A stretch of DNA of 64,000 bases from Clostridia bacterium (GTDB taxonomy: Bacteria; Bacillota; Clostridia; Lachnospirales; Anaerotignaceae), in assembly GCA_022651385.1 (NCBI GenBank), contig JALCQR010000001.1, forward strand, positions 248,001 through 312,000, read 5' to 3'. The translations under genes and the position numbers were made by a program. The notes beneath the pieces were generated by a model. The model was given only the letters and a program-made list of their open reading frames with translations, made no database searches and had not been told where the DNA came from. This document shows positions 8,850-17,075 of this stretch, piece after piece (the stretch's first letter is position 1; the number at the start of each line of letters is the position of its first letter).

Positions 8850-10352
8850 GTGTCAAATGAAAATACAGAAGAAAAGGTCATTAGTCAGGAGAAAATGAGC
8901 GAGCTTCTTAAGATAAGGCGTGAAAAGCTTGAAAAACTTCAGTCAGAAGGCAAGGATCCTTTTCAGATAGTTAAATATCCGGTTGATACACACACAACAG
9001 ACATTATAAATGATTACGAAAATTATGAGGACAAGACGGTTTGCATAGCTGGTCGTCTTATGGCTAAACGTGTTATGGGAAAGGCAAGTTTCTGTAACAT
9101 TCAGGACAGAAACGGACGTATTCAGTCTTATGTTTCTAAAAATGACATCGGTGACGAAAGTTATGCCGAATTCAAAAAATATGACATAGGAGATATTATA
9201 GGCATAAAGGGTTTTGTATTTAAGACAAAAATGGGTGAAATTACAGTTCATGCAAAAGAAGTTATACTTCTTTCCAAAAGCCTTCGTATACTTCCTGAAA
9301 AATTCCATGGCCTTAAAGACCAAGAAACAAGATACCGCCAAAGATATGTTGACGTTATAGTAAACCCTGAAGTTAAGGAAATTTTCTTTAAGAGAAGCGC
9401 TATTATAAAATCAATAAGAAACATTCTTGATGAAAAGGGATTTCTTGAGGTTGAAACACCGACTCTTCAGACAATTCCCGGCGGTGCTGCTGCAAGACCT
9501 TTTATTACGCACCATAATGCCCTTGATATTGATATGTATTGCCGTATAGCTCTTGAATTACCTCTTAAACGTCTTATTGTAGGTGGATTCGAAAGAGTTT
9601 ACGAAATAGGACGTGTTTTCAGAAATGAAGGCATTGATTTAAGACATAATCCGGAATTTACTCTTTTGGAGCTTTATCAGGCATTTACAGATTATCATGG
9701 CATGATGGACATCGCAGAGGAAATTTTCAGAAGGACATGTCAGAATATAAACGGTACAACACAAATTAGCTATGGCGGATATGAACTTGACCTTGGAAAG
9801 CCTTTTGAAAGAATGACAATGATTGATGCTGTTAAGAAATACTCAGGCGTTGATTTTAATGAGATAAAAGACACCGAGGAAGCAAGAAAAATAGCCAAAG
9901 AAAAGAATGTTGCTTTTGAAGAAAGGCATGTAAAGGGTGATATACTTAATCTTTTCTTTGAGGAATTTGTTGAGAAAAACATTGTTCAGCCTACATTTAT
10001 TATGGATTATCCTGTTGAGGTATCTCCTCTTACAAAGAGAAAACCAGATATGCCTGAATATACGGAAAGATTTGAACTTTTTATAGTTGGAAGAGAATAC
10101 GCAAACGCATATTCAGAGCTTAATGACCCTATTGACCAAAGAAAGAGATTTGAACATCAGGAAGCTATGAGGGCTGCTGGTGACGAAGAAGCCAATATGA
10201 TTGATGAGGACTTTTTGACTGCACTGGAATATGGTATGCCTCCGACAGGCGGTATGGGCATAGGCGTTGACAGATTAGTTATGCTTATGACACAAACAAA
10301 CTCTATAAGAGATGTTATTCTTTTCCCTACTATGCGTCCGCTTGACAAATAA
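8850..10352 (+). CDS. lysS: Lysyl-tRNA synthetase, class II
   Basis: Charges tRNA-Lys. The N-terminal OB-fold anticodon-binding domain (residues about 55-150) is followed by the class II catalytic core: motif 2 RVFRNEG and motif 3 [13 protein letters not shown] near the C-terminus. The stretch [16 protein letters not shown] is family-typical. It is 500 residues, the expected size. The GTG start at 8850 follows AGGGAGG (8835-8841). It is in an operon with greA and ends at a strong terminator. Confidence 0.96.
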   Translation: MSNENTEEKVISQEKMSELLKIRREKLEKLQSEGKDPFQIVKYPVDTHTTDIINDYENYEDKTVCIAGRLMAKRVMGKASFCNIQDRNGRIQSYVSKNDIGDESYAEFKKYDIGDIIGIKGFVFKTKMGEITVHAKEVILLSKSLRILPEKFHGLKDQETRYRQRYVDVIVNPEVKEIFFKRSAIIKSIRNILDEKGFLEVETPTLQTIPGGAAARPFITHHNALDIDMYCRIALELPLKRLIVGGFERVYEIGRVFRNEGIDLRHNPEFTLLELYQAFTDYHGMMDIAEEIFRRTCQNINGTTQISYGGYELDLGKPFERMTMIDAVKKYSGVDFNEIKDTEEARKIAKEKNVAFEERHVKGDILNLFFEEFVEKNIVQPTFIMDYPVEVSPLTKRKPDMPEYTERFELFIVGREYANAYSELNDPIDQRKRFEHQEAMRAAGDEEANMIDEDFLTALEYGMPPTGGMGIGVDRLVMLMTQTNSIRDVILFPTMRPLDK

Positions 10353-10365
10353 ATATTGTTAACAA

Positions 10366-10406
10366 AAAAGCGTATCAATAGATAAAAATGTTGACACGCT
10401 TTTCTT
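10366..10406 (+). terminator. Rho-independent terminator after lysS
   Basis: AAAAGCGT (10366-10373) pairs with ACGCTTTT, extended by TCAA/TTGA past one A-C mismatch, and followed by T-rich sequence. Confidence 0.8.
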
Positions 10407-10457
10407 TAATCTTACATGGATTAAATCAATACACGCAAAAGGAAAGGATTTTTATTG

Positions 10458-11108
10458 ATGAAAAAACTTGATTACGATTACATTCTTTTCGACCTTGACG
10501 GTACTTTAACCGATTCTGTTGAAGGAATTGTAAATTCTGTGAAATATGCCTGTGCAAAACTTGGTATAAGAATACCTGAGCAGGAAGAATTGATGGAATT
10601 TATTGGCCCTCCTATGGTAAACTCTTTTGACCGTCATTTTGGACTTAAAGGGGAGAAGCTTGAAAAGGCAATAGAGTATTATCATGTATATTATAAGGAA
10701 AAAGGATGGAGCGAAAACAAAGTGTATCCGGGCGTAATAGATATGCTTGAAGAACTCAAAGACAAGGGAAAACATCTTGCTATGTGCACAAACAAAACTT
10801 TTTTCTATGCCGAATGGATAACGAAGCTTTTTGGGTTTGACAAATATCTTGATTTTGTCGGAGGAAGCGATCCTGATGTGGGAAGAACTGAAAAGCACAT
10901 GGTTATTGACTACACATTAAATAAACTTGGAGCCGACAAAAACAGAACTATAATGATTGGAGACAGGCATTACGATGTAGAAGGTGCATCCAAAGTGGGA
11001 ATAAAGACCATTGGCGTTACATACGGATATGGCTCAAGAGAAGAACTTGAAAAGTGCGGAGCGTTTATTGTAGTTGACACAGCTAAGGAAATCAGTAATT
11101 TATTTTAA
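10458..11108 (+). CDS. HAD-superfamily phosphatase (phosphoglycolate phosphatase-like)
   Basis: The Asp-nucleophile motif FDLDGTLTDS lies near the N-terminus, followed by a helical cap domain (residues about 18-85), motif II MCTNK, a lysine region and the acidic motif GDRHYDVEGA. This is the layout of Gph/PpaX-type phosphatases, which act on small phosphorylated metabolites. The substrate cannot be assigned. ATG 10458 is preferred over the adjacent TTG, with GGAAAGG at 10441-10447. The gene stands alone between the lysS terminator and the cysK promoter. No clear terminator follows. Confidence 0.85.
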   Translation: MKKLDYDYILFDLDGTLTDSVEGIVNSVKYACAKLGIRIPEQEELMEFIGPPMVNSFDRHFGLKGEKLEKAIEYYHVYYKEKGWSENKVYPGVIDMLEELKDKGKHLAMCTNKTFFYAEWITKLFGFDKYLDFVGGSDPDVGRTEKHMVIDYTLNKLGADKNRTIMIGDRHYDVEGASKVGIKTIGVTYGYGSREELEKCGAFIVVDTAKEISNLF

Positions 11109-11190
11109 GTAAAAAATAAGCATAGCTCCAGAACAGTAGCTCTAAAATTCTACATTTGATGATGATTTTAAATTAAAACAACTTTTTATG

Positions 11191-11219
11191 TTTACTAATC
11201 ATGAGTGTTTCAATATAAT
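11191..11219 (+). promoter_or_regulatory. Sigma-A-type promoter for cysK
   Basis: TTTACT (11191-11196), 17 bases, TATAAT (11214-11219). Transcription would start near 11226. A 12-codon ORF with its own GGAG (ATG 11236 to TAA 11274) overlaps the cysK start and could be a leader, but is too short to call. Confidence 0.6.
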
Positions 11220-11263
11220 AATTATAGGAGCATTTATGCCAGAAAACGGAGGGAGTTTAGAAA

Positions 11264-12190
11264 ATGATATATAATGATATCCTTGAGGCCTGCGGAAACA
11301 CACCTATGATAAGGCTTAGGAATATAGCGCCTGAGGATGGTGCGGAAATACTTGTCAAATATGAAGCTGTAAATGTGGGGGGCTCAATAAAGACAAGAAC
11401 GGCGCTTAACATGATTGATGAAGCGGAAAAAAACGGAAAAATAAAAAAAGATACTATTATTGTTGAACCGACAAGCGGAAACCAAGGCATAGGTATTGCG
11501 CTTGTTGGTGCAGTTAAAGGCTACAAAGTAAGAATTATAATGCCCGACTCGGTAAGCGAGGAAAGGCGTAAACTTGTAAATGCATACGGCGCGGAAGTTG
11601 TGCTTATACATGATGACGGAGATATAGGAAAATGTATTGACGAATGTCTTAAAACTGCCGAAAGAATGGGCAGGGAGGACGCAAGGGTTTATGTTCCTCA
11701 GCAGTTTGTAAATCCTGATAACAACAATGCACACAAAAAATACACTGCCAAAGAAATACTGGAACAGGTTAACGGAAAGATCGACGGTTTTTGTTCCGGA
11801 GTGGGCACTGGCGGAACACTTTCCGGTGTCGGAGAAGTACTTAAAGAAAGCAACCCTGACATTTTGATTTGGGCTGTTGAGCCAGAAAATGCCGCTATAC
11901 TTTCGGGACACAAAGTAGGAACTCATATTCAAATGGGTATTGGCGACGGCGTAATACCTGAAAACCTTGACCAGCATATATACAGCGATATATGCATTGT
12001 AACTGACGATGAGGCAATTAATATGAGCAGAAGACTTGCTAAAGAAGAGGGCCTTTTATGCGGAATATCAAGCGGCTCAAATGTTTTTGCGGCAGTAAAA
12101 ATGGCTGAAAAACTTGGAAAGGGCAAGAGAATTGTTACAATCTTACCTGACACAGGGGAAAGATATTTTAGTACAAGGTTATTTGAATAA
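11264..12190 (+). CDS. cysK: Cysteine synthase (O-acetylserine sulfhydrylase)
   Basis: A PLP enzyme forming cysteine from O-acetylserine and sulfide. PLP lysine K43 lies in NVGGSIKTR, where the family more often has KDR. The substrate loop TSGNQG is at 70-75 and the phosphate-binding GVGTGGT follows. GISSGSN and the C-terminal LPDTGERYFST are typical. At 308 residues it is a normal CysK without a CBS regulatory domain. GGAGGGAG precedes ATG 11264. It has its own promoter and ends at a hairpin terminator. No cysE or sulfur transport genes are adjacent. Confidence 0.93.
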   Translation: MIYNDILEACGNTPMIRLRNIAPEDGAEILVKYEAVNVGGSIKTRTALNMIDEAEKNGKIKKDTIIVEPTSGNQGIGIALVGAVKGYKVRIIMPDSVSEERRKLVNAYGAEVVLIHDDGDIGKCIDECLKTAERMGREDARVYVPQQFVNPDNNNAHKKYTAKEILEQVNGKIDGFCSGVGTGGTLSGVGEVLKESNPDILIWAVEPENAAILSGHKVGTHIQMGIGDGVIPENLDQHIYSDICIVTDDEAINMSRRLAKEEGLLCGISSGSNVFAAVKMAEKLGKGKRIVTILPDTGERYFSTRLFE

Positions 12191-12212
12191 TTTATTTTGA
12201 AAATTTTTATTA

Positions 12213-12245
12213 GCCCGGCATATAATAATGTCGGACTGTTTTTTA
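12213..12245 (+). terminator. Terminator after cysK
   Basis: CCGGCAT (12215-12221) pairs with ATGTCGG (12228-12234) around ATAATA. A run of six T's lies at 12239-12244. Confidence 0.75.
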
Positions 12246-12284
12246 AATTCTCGGCTCCTAATTTAAAATGGGGAGGTAATAAAC

Positions 12285-12824
12285 ATAAAGCATATTCCTG
12301 ATATACTTACATTTTCAAGAATTATAGCTGTTTTTTTATTGATTTTTGTAAAACCGATGTCCTATGCATTTTTCACAATATATTCTTTTTGCGGGATAAC
12401 AGATATTTTGGACGGGTATATAGCAAGAAAAATGAATTGCACAACTTTTAAAGGAGCTGTGTTTGACAGTATTGCGGACTTTTTATTTTTTGTAACAATG
12501 CTTGTTATATTTTTACCTATTATAAAAAGAGAAAAATGGGCGATTATTTGGATAGTAATTATAATATTTGTACGCTTTAGTTCAATTTTAATTGGTTTTA
12601 TTAAATATCACAAAATTTCTTTTTTGCATACAATATTGAATAAAATAACAGGTTTTGCATTATTCTTATTTCCGTTTATATATATAACTTTCAATTTTAA
12701 AATATCGGTATTTGTTTTATGTGTGTTGGCAAGCATATCTGCAGTGGAAGAACTAATTATAATAATTAAATCAAAAATTTTAAATCTAAATATAAAAAGT
12801 ATTTTTGAAATAATAAAACAGTAA
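12285..12824 (+). CDS. CDP-alcohol phosphatidyltransferase family protein, apparent ATA start
   Basis: A membrane enzyme that swaps CMP on a CDP-alcohol for another alcohol in phospholipid synthesis (PgsA/cardiolipin-type family). The full signature D-x2-DG-x2-AR-x8-G-x3-D-x3-D is present (from DILDGYIAR to GAVFDSIAD), followed by four or five TM helices. Homologues typically start MKxIPxILTxSRI. Here that conserved opening (KHIPDILTFSRI) is encoded from position 12288. It is preceded by ATA at 12285, with GGGGAGG at 12270-12276 exactly eight bases away. No ATG, GTG or TTG exists between the upstream in-frame TAA (12264) and TTG 12339, which would cut off the first helix. The substrate is not assignable. 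Confidence 0.8.
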   Translation: MKHIPDILTFSRIIAVFLLIFVKPMSYAFFTIYSFCGITDILDGYIARKMNCTTFKGAVFDSIADFLFFVTMLVIFLPIIKREKWAIIWIVIIIFVRFSSILIGFIKYHKISFLHTILNKITGFALFLFPFIYITFNFKISVFVLCVLASISAVEELIIIIKSKILNLNIKSIFEIIKQ

Positions 12825-12852
12825 AAAACGACACCCAAGCGATGTCGTTCTT
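12825..12852. terminator. Bidirectional terminator between CDP-OH transferase and queF
   Basis: AACGACA (12827-12833) pairs with TGTCGTT (12843-12849). T's follow on the plus strand and A's precede (T's on the minus strand), which suits the two convergent genes. Confidence 0.75.
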
Positions 12853-12855
12853 TTA

Positions 12856-13350
12856 TTATCTGTTATCTACTTTTTCGGGATACATATCATGTTTTGTAAG
12901 TCTGTCCCATGCTACCTGTTCCCATTTTGTTCCGGGTTTGCCATAATTGCAGTATGGATCAATAGAAATGCCGCCTCTCGGAGTGAATTTTCCCCAAACT
13001 TCAATATATTTTGGGTCCATAAGTTTTATTAAATCCTTCATTATTATATTCATGCAGTCTTCATGAAAGTCGCCGTGATTTCTGAAGCTGAAAAGATACA
13101 GCTTTAATGATTTACTTTCAACCATTTTTTCAGAGGGTACATAAGATATATATACTGTGGCAAAATCAGGCTGGCCGGTTATGGGACAAAGACTTGTAAA
13201 CTCAGGACAGTTAAATTTTACAAAATAGTCATTATCTGGATGTTTATTTATGAATGTTTCTAAAACTTCCGGAGCATAATCTGTCTTATAGACATTTTTT
13301 TTGCCGAGAAGTGTTAAGCCTTCTGTCTCATTTGCATTTCTTCCTGTCAT
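12856..13350 (-). CDS. queF: NADPH-dependent 7-cyano-7-deazaguanine reductase QueF
   Basis: Reduces preQ0 to preQ1 in queuosine tRNA modification. It is the short unimodular type (164 residues). Catalytic Cys55 lies in [11 protein letters not shown], and the QueF motif [20 protein letters not shown] provides NADPH and substrate contacts. AGGAGAATC precedes ATG 13350. It lies 55 bases downstream of spmB on the same strand and may be read through from that operon, though it shares no function. No queC, queD or queE genes are seen, so preQ0 could be made elsewhere in the genome or salvaged. Confidence 0.95.
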   Translation of the reverse strand: MTGRNANETEGLTLLGKKNVYKTDYAPEVLETFINKHPDNDYFVKFNCPEFTSLCPITGQPDFATVYISYVPSEKMVESKSLKLYLFSFRNHGDFHEDCMNIIMKDLIKLMDPKYIEVWGKFTPRGGISIDPYCNYGKPGTKWEQVAWDRLTKHDMYPEKVDNR

Positions 13351-13405
13351 TTTGTGATTCTCCTTTACTGATTTTTATAAATTATACTATTTATATAAGC
13401 AAAAC

Positions 13406-13921
13406 TCAAGCGCCCGTAATATATGACGCTATAACGGCGCTTGCTATAACACCTGAAAGTGTTGAAATTGCAGCACATAAAAATGTATACCGTGTTTTTT
13501 TTATGCCGAATGAACCAAAATATATGCTCATTGTGTAAAATATAGTTTCTGTACATCCGAGCATTATTGAGGCGGTCATTCCTTCATATGAATCCGGACC
13601 GAATATTTTAAATATTTGTGAAGCGTATCCTAAGGCCGCCGAAGATGAAAATGCTTTTAAAAAAACAAGTGGCACAAGTTTTGGAGGAAAAGGAAAGTTT
13701 GCCGGAAAAACTTGCGCGCTTACGTCTGCAAGGCCAGACTCGCAAAATATTTTTGATGCGCACATCAAGGCTATAAGCACAGGAAGTATTTTAACTACTA
13801 TCTTTAATCCTTTCATTGCGCCTTCTGAAAAATCATTAAGCAGATTTCTTTTTTTGCGAAGACCGAATATTGTTACAATAAGCACTATTATAGGCATTAC
13901 TGCCGCTGAAAGCGTATTCAT
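13406..13921 (-). CDS. spmB: Spore maturation protein B
   Basis: A membrane protein of about 171 residues with the nucleoside-recognition Gate domain. It acts with SpmA in core dehydration of the spore. Hydrophobic segments include the N-terminal MNTLSAAVMPIIVLIVTIF and the conserved GCTETIFYTMSIYFGSFGIKK. The start is ATG 13921, where ATGA overlaps the spmA stop and a GAGGTG lies just upstream. An earlier in-frame start at 13951 would overlap spmA by over 30 bases and has no support. Its presence marks an endospore former. Confidence 0.93.
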   Translation of the reverse strand: MNTLSAAVMPIIVLIVTIFGLRKKRNLLNDFSEGAMKGLKIVVKILPVLIALMCASKIFCESGLADVSAQVFPANFPFPPKLVPLVFLKAFSSSAALGYASQIFKIFGPDSYEGMTASIMLGCTETIFYTMSIYFGSFGIKKTRYTFLCAAISTLSGVIASAVIASYITGA

Positions 13922-14496
13922 ATTTTGCACCTCTGACAAATTTTTGCGCAAATTATTGCGGTGACAGTTGTGACGATGGTTGCTGCAATTGACGGCATTA
14001 CAACGTCAAAAGGCGCGGCGCTCATATATTTTTGACGCAATATTACCATATTAAGTGGAAGCAGCTGCACAGATGATATGTTAATTATCAAAAACATACA
14101 CATATCGTCTGTTGCGGTATCCTTATGTAAATTTGTTTTTTGCATTTCGTTCATAGCTGCAAGACCGGCAGGAGTGGCAGCCCAGCCGAGACCAAGAAAA
14201 TTGGCGGCTATATTAAGGCAGACAAAGCTAAAAGCTTTTGCATTTTTGCATGTTTCTTTAAAAAGAGGAGCAATTATAGGACGTATTCTTTTTGAAAAAC
14301 TGTCTGTAAGACCGCTCTTTTCAGCAATGTTCATTATGCCGCACCAAAATGATACCGTCCCAGCCATTATAATACATAGCTCAACTGCTTCTTTTGCGCC
14401 GTCAACAAGAGATGTTGCGGCAGTTTCTATGTTTCCGGTTAAAAAGCAAAATAGTATTCCGGCAATTATTGTGAAGCTCCATATAATATCTATCAT
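13918..14496 (-). CDS. spmA: Spore maturation protein A
   Basis: A 192-residue polytopic membrane protein of the Gate family, partner of SpmB. It carries the family-typical NIAANFLGLGWAATPAGLAAM and the following IINISSVQLLP segment. It is the first gene of the minus-strand spmA-spmB(-queF) group. A sigma-E-like promoter lies just upstream (14520-14548), consistent with mother-cell expression as in Bacillus subtilis. It is transcribed divergently from the thioredoxin gene. Confidence 0.93.
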   Translation of the reverse strand: MIDIIWSFTIIAGILFCFLTGNIETAATSLVDGAKEAVELCIIMAGTVSFWCGIMNIAEKSGLTDSFSKRIRPIIAPLFKETCKNAKAFSFVCLNIAANFLGLGWAATPAGLAAMNEMQKTNLHKDTATDDMCMFLIINISSVQLLPLNMVILRQKYMSAAPFDVVMPSIAATIVTTVTAIICAKICQRCKI

Positions 14497-14519
14497 TTTT
14501 TTAAACTCCGTTTTTTACT

Positions 14520-14548
14520 ATTTTATGGCAGCAATGGCTTTAATATTA
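14520..14548 (-). promoter_or_regulatory. Candidate sigma-E promoter for spmA
   Basis: Read on the minus strand: TAATATT, 14 bases, CATAAAAT. This resembles the sporulation sigma-E consensus (about ATATT, 13-15 bases, CATACAAT). It lies 24 bases upstream of the spmA start. Confidence 0.35.
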
Positions 14549-14591
14549 ACAGGCGTTTTTGCAAATGATATATTTATAAGGAGGTGTTTGC

Positions 14592-14915
14592 ATGACAAAA
14601 ACTATTGATATTTCAAATTTTGAAACAGAAGTATCTGCTGCACATTTGCCAATTATGGCAGATTTTTATGCCGAGTGGTGCGGTCCATGCGCCGAAAGCG
14701 CAAAAATGGTGAATGATATTGAGAAAAAAACTGAAGGAAAAATGAAGGTGATAAGAGTGGATGTTGATGAAAATGCAGAAATCTGTGAAAAATACTGTAT
14801 AAAATCAGTCCCAACATTCATTTTTTTCAGTGATGGTGAGATACAAAAACAGCTTACGGGCTGTATGGATGAGGAAGTTTTTGAGTCTGAGGTCGACGAT
14901 TTCTTGGGACTTTAA
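14592..14915 (+). CDS. trxA: Thioredoxin
   Basis: A 107-residue thioredoxin-fold protein with the redox pair in EWCGPC (WCGPC at 29-33) and the cis-proline region KSVPTFIFF. It is a cytoplasmic disulfide reductant, normally recycled by thioredoxin reductase. No trxB is in the window, so TrxA or an accessory thioredoxin is possible. AAGGAGGTG is perfectly placed before ATG 14592. It is monocistronic and ends at a strong hairpin. Confidence 0.92.
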   Translation: MTKTIDISNFETEVSAAHLPIMADFYAEWCGPCAESAKMVNDIEKKTEGKMKVIRVDVDENAEICEKYCIKSVPTFIFFSDGEIQKQLTGCMDEEVFESEVDDFLGL

Positions 14916-14930
14916 TTACTGAAAAAGCAG

Positions 14931-14973
14931 AAACCGTATATATACGTCGTTTTTAATATATATACGGTTTTTT
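14931..14973 (+). terminator. Terminator after thioredoxin
   Basis: AAACCGTATATATA (14931-14944) pairs with TATATATACGGTTT, followed by TTT. The stem is long with a strong base. Confidence 0.8.
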
Positions 14974-15283
14974 ATATGTTATAAAAAACGAACAAAGCTA
15001 TTTAATTTATATATTGAAATGTGATATACCACTGAAAAATATATTTTATTTTTGAAGGTTGTTTTATTGTGCATATTTACTTTTAAAAATAAATTGTCTT
15101 CATTTAAAACATAGTAAAATCAATACTTCTATATTAGTTTAACGTGTTAAATATTGAATACAATTTTAAAAATGAACAAAACAATTTTATATTTACTGGA
15201 AATTTTTTATTTTTAAATAAGTTTTGTATATTTTTATATTTAAAATGTTTGTTAGATTTGTATACTTTTAGAAACCAAAAAAC
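14974..15283. other. AT-rich intergenic stretch, no gene seen
   Basis: About 310 bases with no convincing coding frame. It contains a perfect 14-base palindrome TTTAACGTGTTAAA (15138-15151) of unknown meaning. Nothing else is recognised before the antiporter promoter. Confidence 0.6.
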
Positions 15284-15312
15284 TTGCAAATAGAAGAAAA
15301 TATGGCTATAAT
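15284..15312 (+). promoter_or_regulatory. Sigma-A promoter for the micro-ORF/antiporter operon
   Basis: TTGCAA (15284-15289), exactly 17 bases, TATAAT (15307-15312). The predicted start near 15319 puts both micro-ORFs and the antiporter on one transcript with a leader of about 295 bases. Confidence 0.7.
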
Positions 15313-15361
15313 ACACAATTGCAACTAAATAAAAGTATATGACATAAAGGGGCTGACAGCA

Positions 15362-15478
15362 ATGAAATTACTGAAACACTTTGTTAGAAACCGCAGATCT
15401 TCGAAAAAAGTGCGATCGAACAAAATAACTAAATATACTGCAGGCAATTGCTGCATCAGCTTTTGCGACTGTGTATAA
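15362..15478 (+). CDS. Small ORF, 38 residues, basic with Cys-rich end
   Basis: ATG 15362 has AAGGGGC about ten bases upstream. The product starts MKLLKHFVRNRRSSKKVRSN and ends in a stretch with four cysteines (NCCISFCDCV). It has no membrane segment. It is the first ORF on the predicted antiporter transcript. It could be a true small protein, a leader peptide that times translation, or chance. A second frame in the same stretch reads QAIAASAFATVYK, but a stop precedes it. I know no matching family. Confidence 0.35.
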   Translation: MKLLKHFVRNRRSSKKVRSNKITKYTAGNCCISFCDCV

Positions 15479-15505
15479 ATAATCGTAAACATGAGGTGAA
15501 ACTTT

Positions 15506-15592
15506 ATGGCATTTGTAATTTTAATATTGATTTTTTCTGTACCGTTTATCACGGGATACATTATGTACAGATTGATTAAACAGCACAGTTAA
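15506..15592 (+). CDS. Small single-span membrane protein, 28 residues
   Basis: ATG 15506 follows GAGGTGAAA. The product starts MAFVILILIFSVPFITGYIM and ends in a short basic, polar tail (YRLIKQHS), which is the layout of a single-pass micro-protein with an inside C-terminus. It sits 21 bases before the antiporter start and 27 after the preceding micro-ORF, on the same predicted transcript. By analogy with KdpF and other regulatory micro-proteins it may bind or stabilise the transporter. That is inference from position and shape. Confidence 0.6.
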   Translation: MAFVILILIFSVPFITGYIMYRLIKQHS

Positions 15593-15613
15593 TTGGAATC
15601 GGGAGGAACGTAG

Positions 15614-16834
15614 ATGGAATCGTATAGTTTTTTGCTTATACTTGCGATAATACTTCTTTCTACAAAGATATGCGGCCTTGCAACAGAAAAGGTACATCTT
15701 CCTCAAGTTGTAGGGGCATTAATAAGTGGTATTATCCTTGGACCAAGTTGCCTTGGAATATTGCATGAAACAGACTTTCTTTTAAAATCTTCCGAAATTG
15801 GTGTTATTTTGCTTATGTTTATTGCCGGTCTTGACACAAACATAAGTGAACTTAAAAAAACAGGAGTTGCAAGTCTTTTAGTTGCCGCCATTGGAGTATT
15901 GGTTCCCGTTGTTTTATGCGGCGGACTTTACTATTTCTATTTTGAAACAGGCAGCGATATAGAAGGATTTTTAAGGGCATTATTTGCAGGAGTTGTTTTT
16001 TCAGCAACTTCCGTAAGTATTACCGTTGAAACATTAAATGAAATGGGCAAGCTTAAGACAAAAGCAGGAACCACTATTTTAGGGGCTGCTCTTATTGATG
16101 ATATTATTGGTATTGTACTGCTTTCAGTAGTAACTGGACTTTCATCATCAAGCACCAATAATTCGTCTGTCGGCATTGTTTTACTTAAAATATTGGGATT
16201 TTTTGTATTTACTGCTATTGTTGGATTTGTTGCATATCACTTTTTCAAACGTCTTAGCGTTAATCATGGAAAAAGCAGAAGAGTTGCAGTATGGGCTCTT
16301 GCATTCTGCTTCGTAATGAGTTATTGTGCGGAAACACTTTTTGGAGTAGCTGATATTACCGGAGCATTTTTTGCCGGGGCCATACTTTCTAATGTAACAA
16401 AGTCAAGACAGTTTTTGGCAAAAAAAATGTCGGTCGCATCATATTTGGTCTTTTCACCGGTTTTCTTTGCCGGTATCGGCATAAGAACAGATGTTACAGG
16501 ATTTACATCAAGTATGGTGATTTTTGCATTGCTTCTTACAGCAGTAGCCATTATTACCAAAGTAATAGGATGTGGAATTGGTGCAAAAATATCCAAGCTT
16601 TCAAACAGAGATTCGCTTATTGTAGGTGTGGGCATGATTTCGAGAGGTGAGGTTTCACTTATGACTGCTCAAATCGGCATTACAAGCGGTATGATAAAGA
16701 AATCGGTATTCCCAGCATTTATACTTGCTGTTGTTGCTACAACGCTTATAACACCTATTTTGCTTAGACTTGTTATTCCGGAAGATAAAAAAGAAGCTTC
16801 GCTTGAAACTGCAGGAGCTAAAGAAAGTAATTAA
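15614..16834 (+). CDS. Cation/proton antiporter, CPA2 family (Na+/H+ or K+/H+)
   Basis: A 406-residue membrane protein with about 12 hydrophobic spans (NapA/GerN/KefB-like). The paired acidic residues D162-D163 in GAALIDDIIGIVLL mark the electrogenic ion-binding site of CPA2 exchangers. The preceding FSATSVSITVETL and the later GMISRGEVSL are also family-typical. No TrkA-N or other regulatory domain follows, and the polar tail is only about 20 residues. GGGAGGA at 15600-15606 precedes ATG 15614. It shares its transcript with two micro-ORFs. Ion choice cannot be fixed from sequence, though the DD pair favours Na+/H+. Confidence 0.9.
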   Translation: MESYSFLLILAIILLSTKICGLATEKVHLPQVVGALISGIILGPSCLGILHETDFLLKSSEIGVILLMFIAGLDTNISELKKTGVASLLVAAIGVLVPVVLCGGLYYFYFETGSDIEGFLRALFAGVVFSATSVSITVETLNEMGKLKTKAGTTILGAALIDDIIGIVLLSVVTGLSSSSTNNSSVGIVLLKILGFFVFTAIVGFVAYHFFKRLSVNHGKSRRVAVWALAFCFVMSYCAETLFGVADITGAFFAGAILSNVTKSRQFLAKKMSVASYLVFSPVFFAGIGIRTDVTGFTSSMVIFALLLTAVAIITKVIGCGIGAKISKLSNRDSLIVGVGMISRGEVSLMTAQIGITSGMIKKSVFPAFILAVVATTLITPILLRLVIPEDKKEASLETAGAKESN

Positions 16835-16871
16835 TAGATTTAAAATGATGGATAAGATAAATTCTTAACCC

Positions 16872-16902
16872 TGTGCCGTATACCCAATACGGCACACTTT
16901 TT
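16872..16902 (+). terminator. Terminator after the antiporter
   Basis: TGTGCCGTAT (16872-16881) pairs perfectly with ATACGGCACA (16887-16896) around ACCCA, followed by CTTTTTG. Confidence 0.9.
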
Positions 16903-16953
16903 GTTTATTTTATAGATAAAAGATAAAACTTCCGTAAGGCATGATAAATAAAG

Positions 16954-17000
16954 AAACCGATAATTTCAAATCGTAAAGATTTTGAGATTATCGGTTTTTA
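16954..17000 (+). terminator. Second terminator-like hairpin
   Basis: AAACCGATAATTTCAAA (16954-16970) pairs with TTTGAGATTATCGGTTT (one mismatch), followed by TTATTTT. It is 50 bases beyond the first terminator, so it may be a back-up or may end a small transcript between them. Confidence 0.7.
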
Positions 17001-17010
17001 TTTTAAATAT

Positions 17011-17038
17011 TGAAGGCAATATTAATTTTATAACGTCT
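17011..17038 (+). promoter_or_regulatory. Candidate ECF-type promoter before the sigma gene
   Basis: TGAAGG (17011-17016), 17 bases, CGTCT (17034-17038). The CGTC core and spacing resemble ECF sigma promoters, which are often autoregulated. No good sigma-A promoter is evident here. Confidence 0.35.
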
Positions 17039-17075
17039 TATTGTCAGAATACAAAAAAGAAGGTGAACACAAGAT

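Noticed and set aside
11236-11274. 12-codon ORF overlapping the cysK start
   Set aside because: It has a GGAG upstream but is too short, and its codons include the cysK ribosome binding site. There is no independent support.
11384-11977. Minus-strand frame of 197 codons opposite cysK
   Set aside because: It lies wholly inside cysK, with no ribosome binding site or family resemblance.
15433-15480. Alternative frame reading QAIAASAFATVYK as the end of a frameshifted gene
   Set aside because: A stop codon lies just upstream in that frame and no matching front half was found. The stretch is too short to call a pseudogene.
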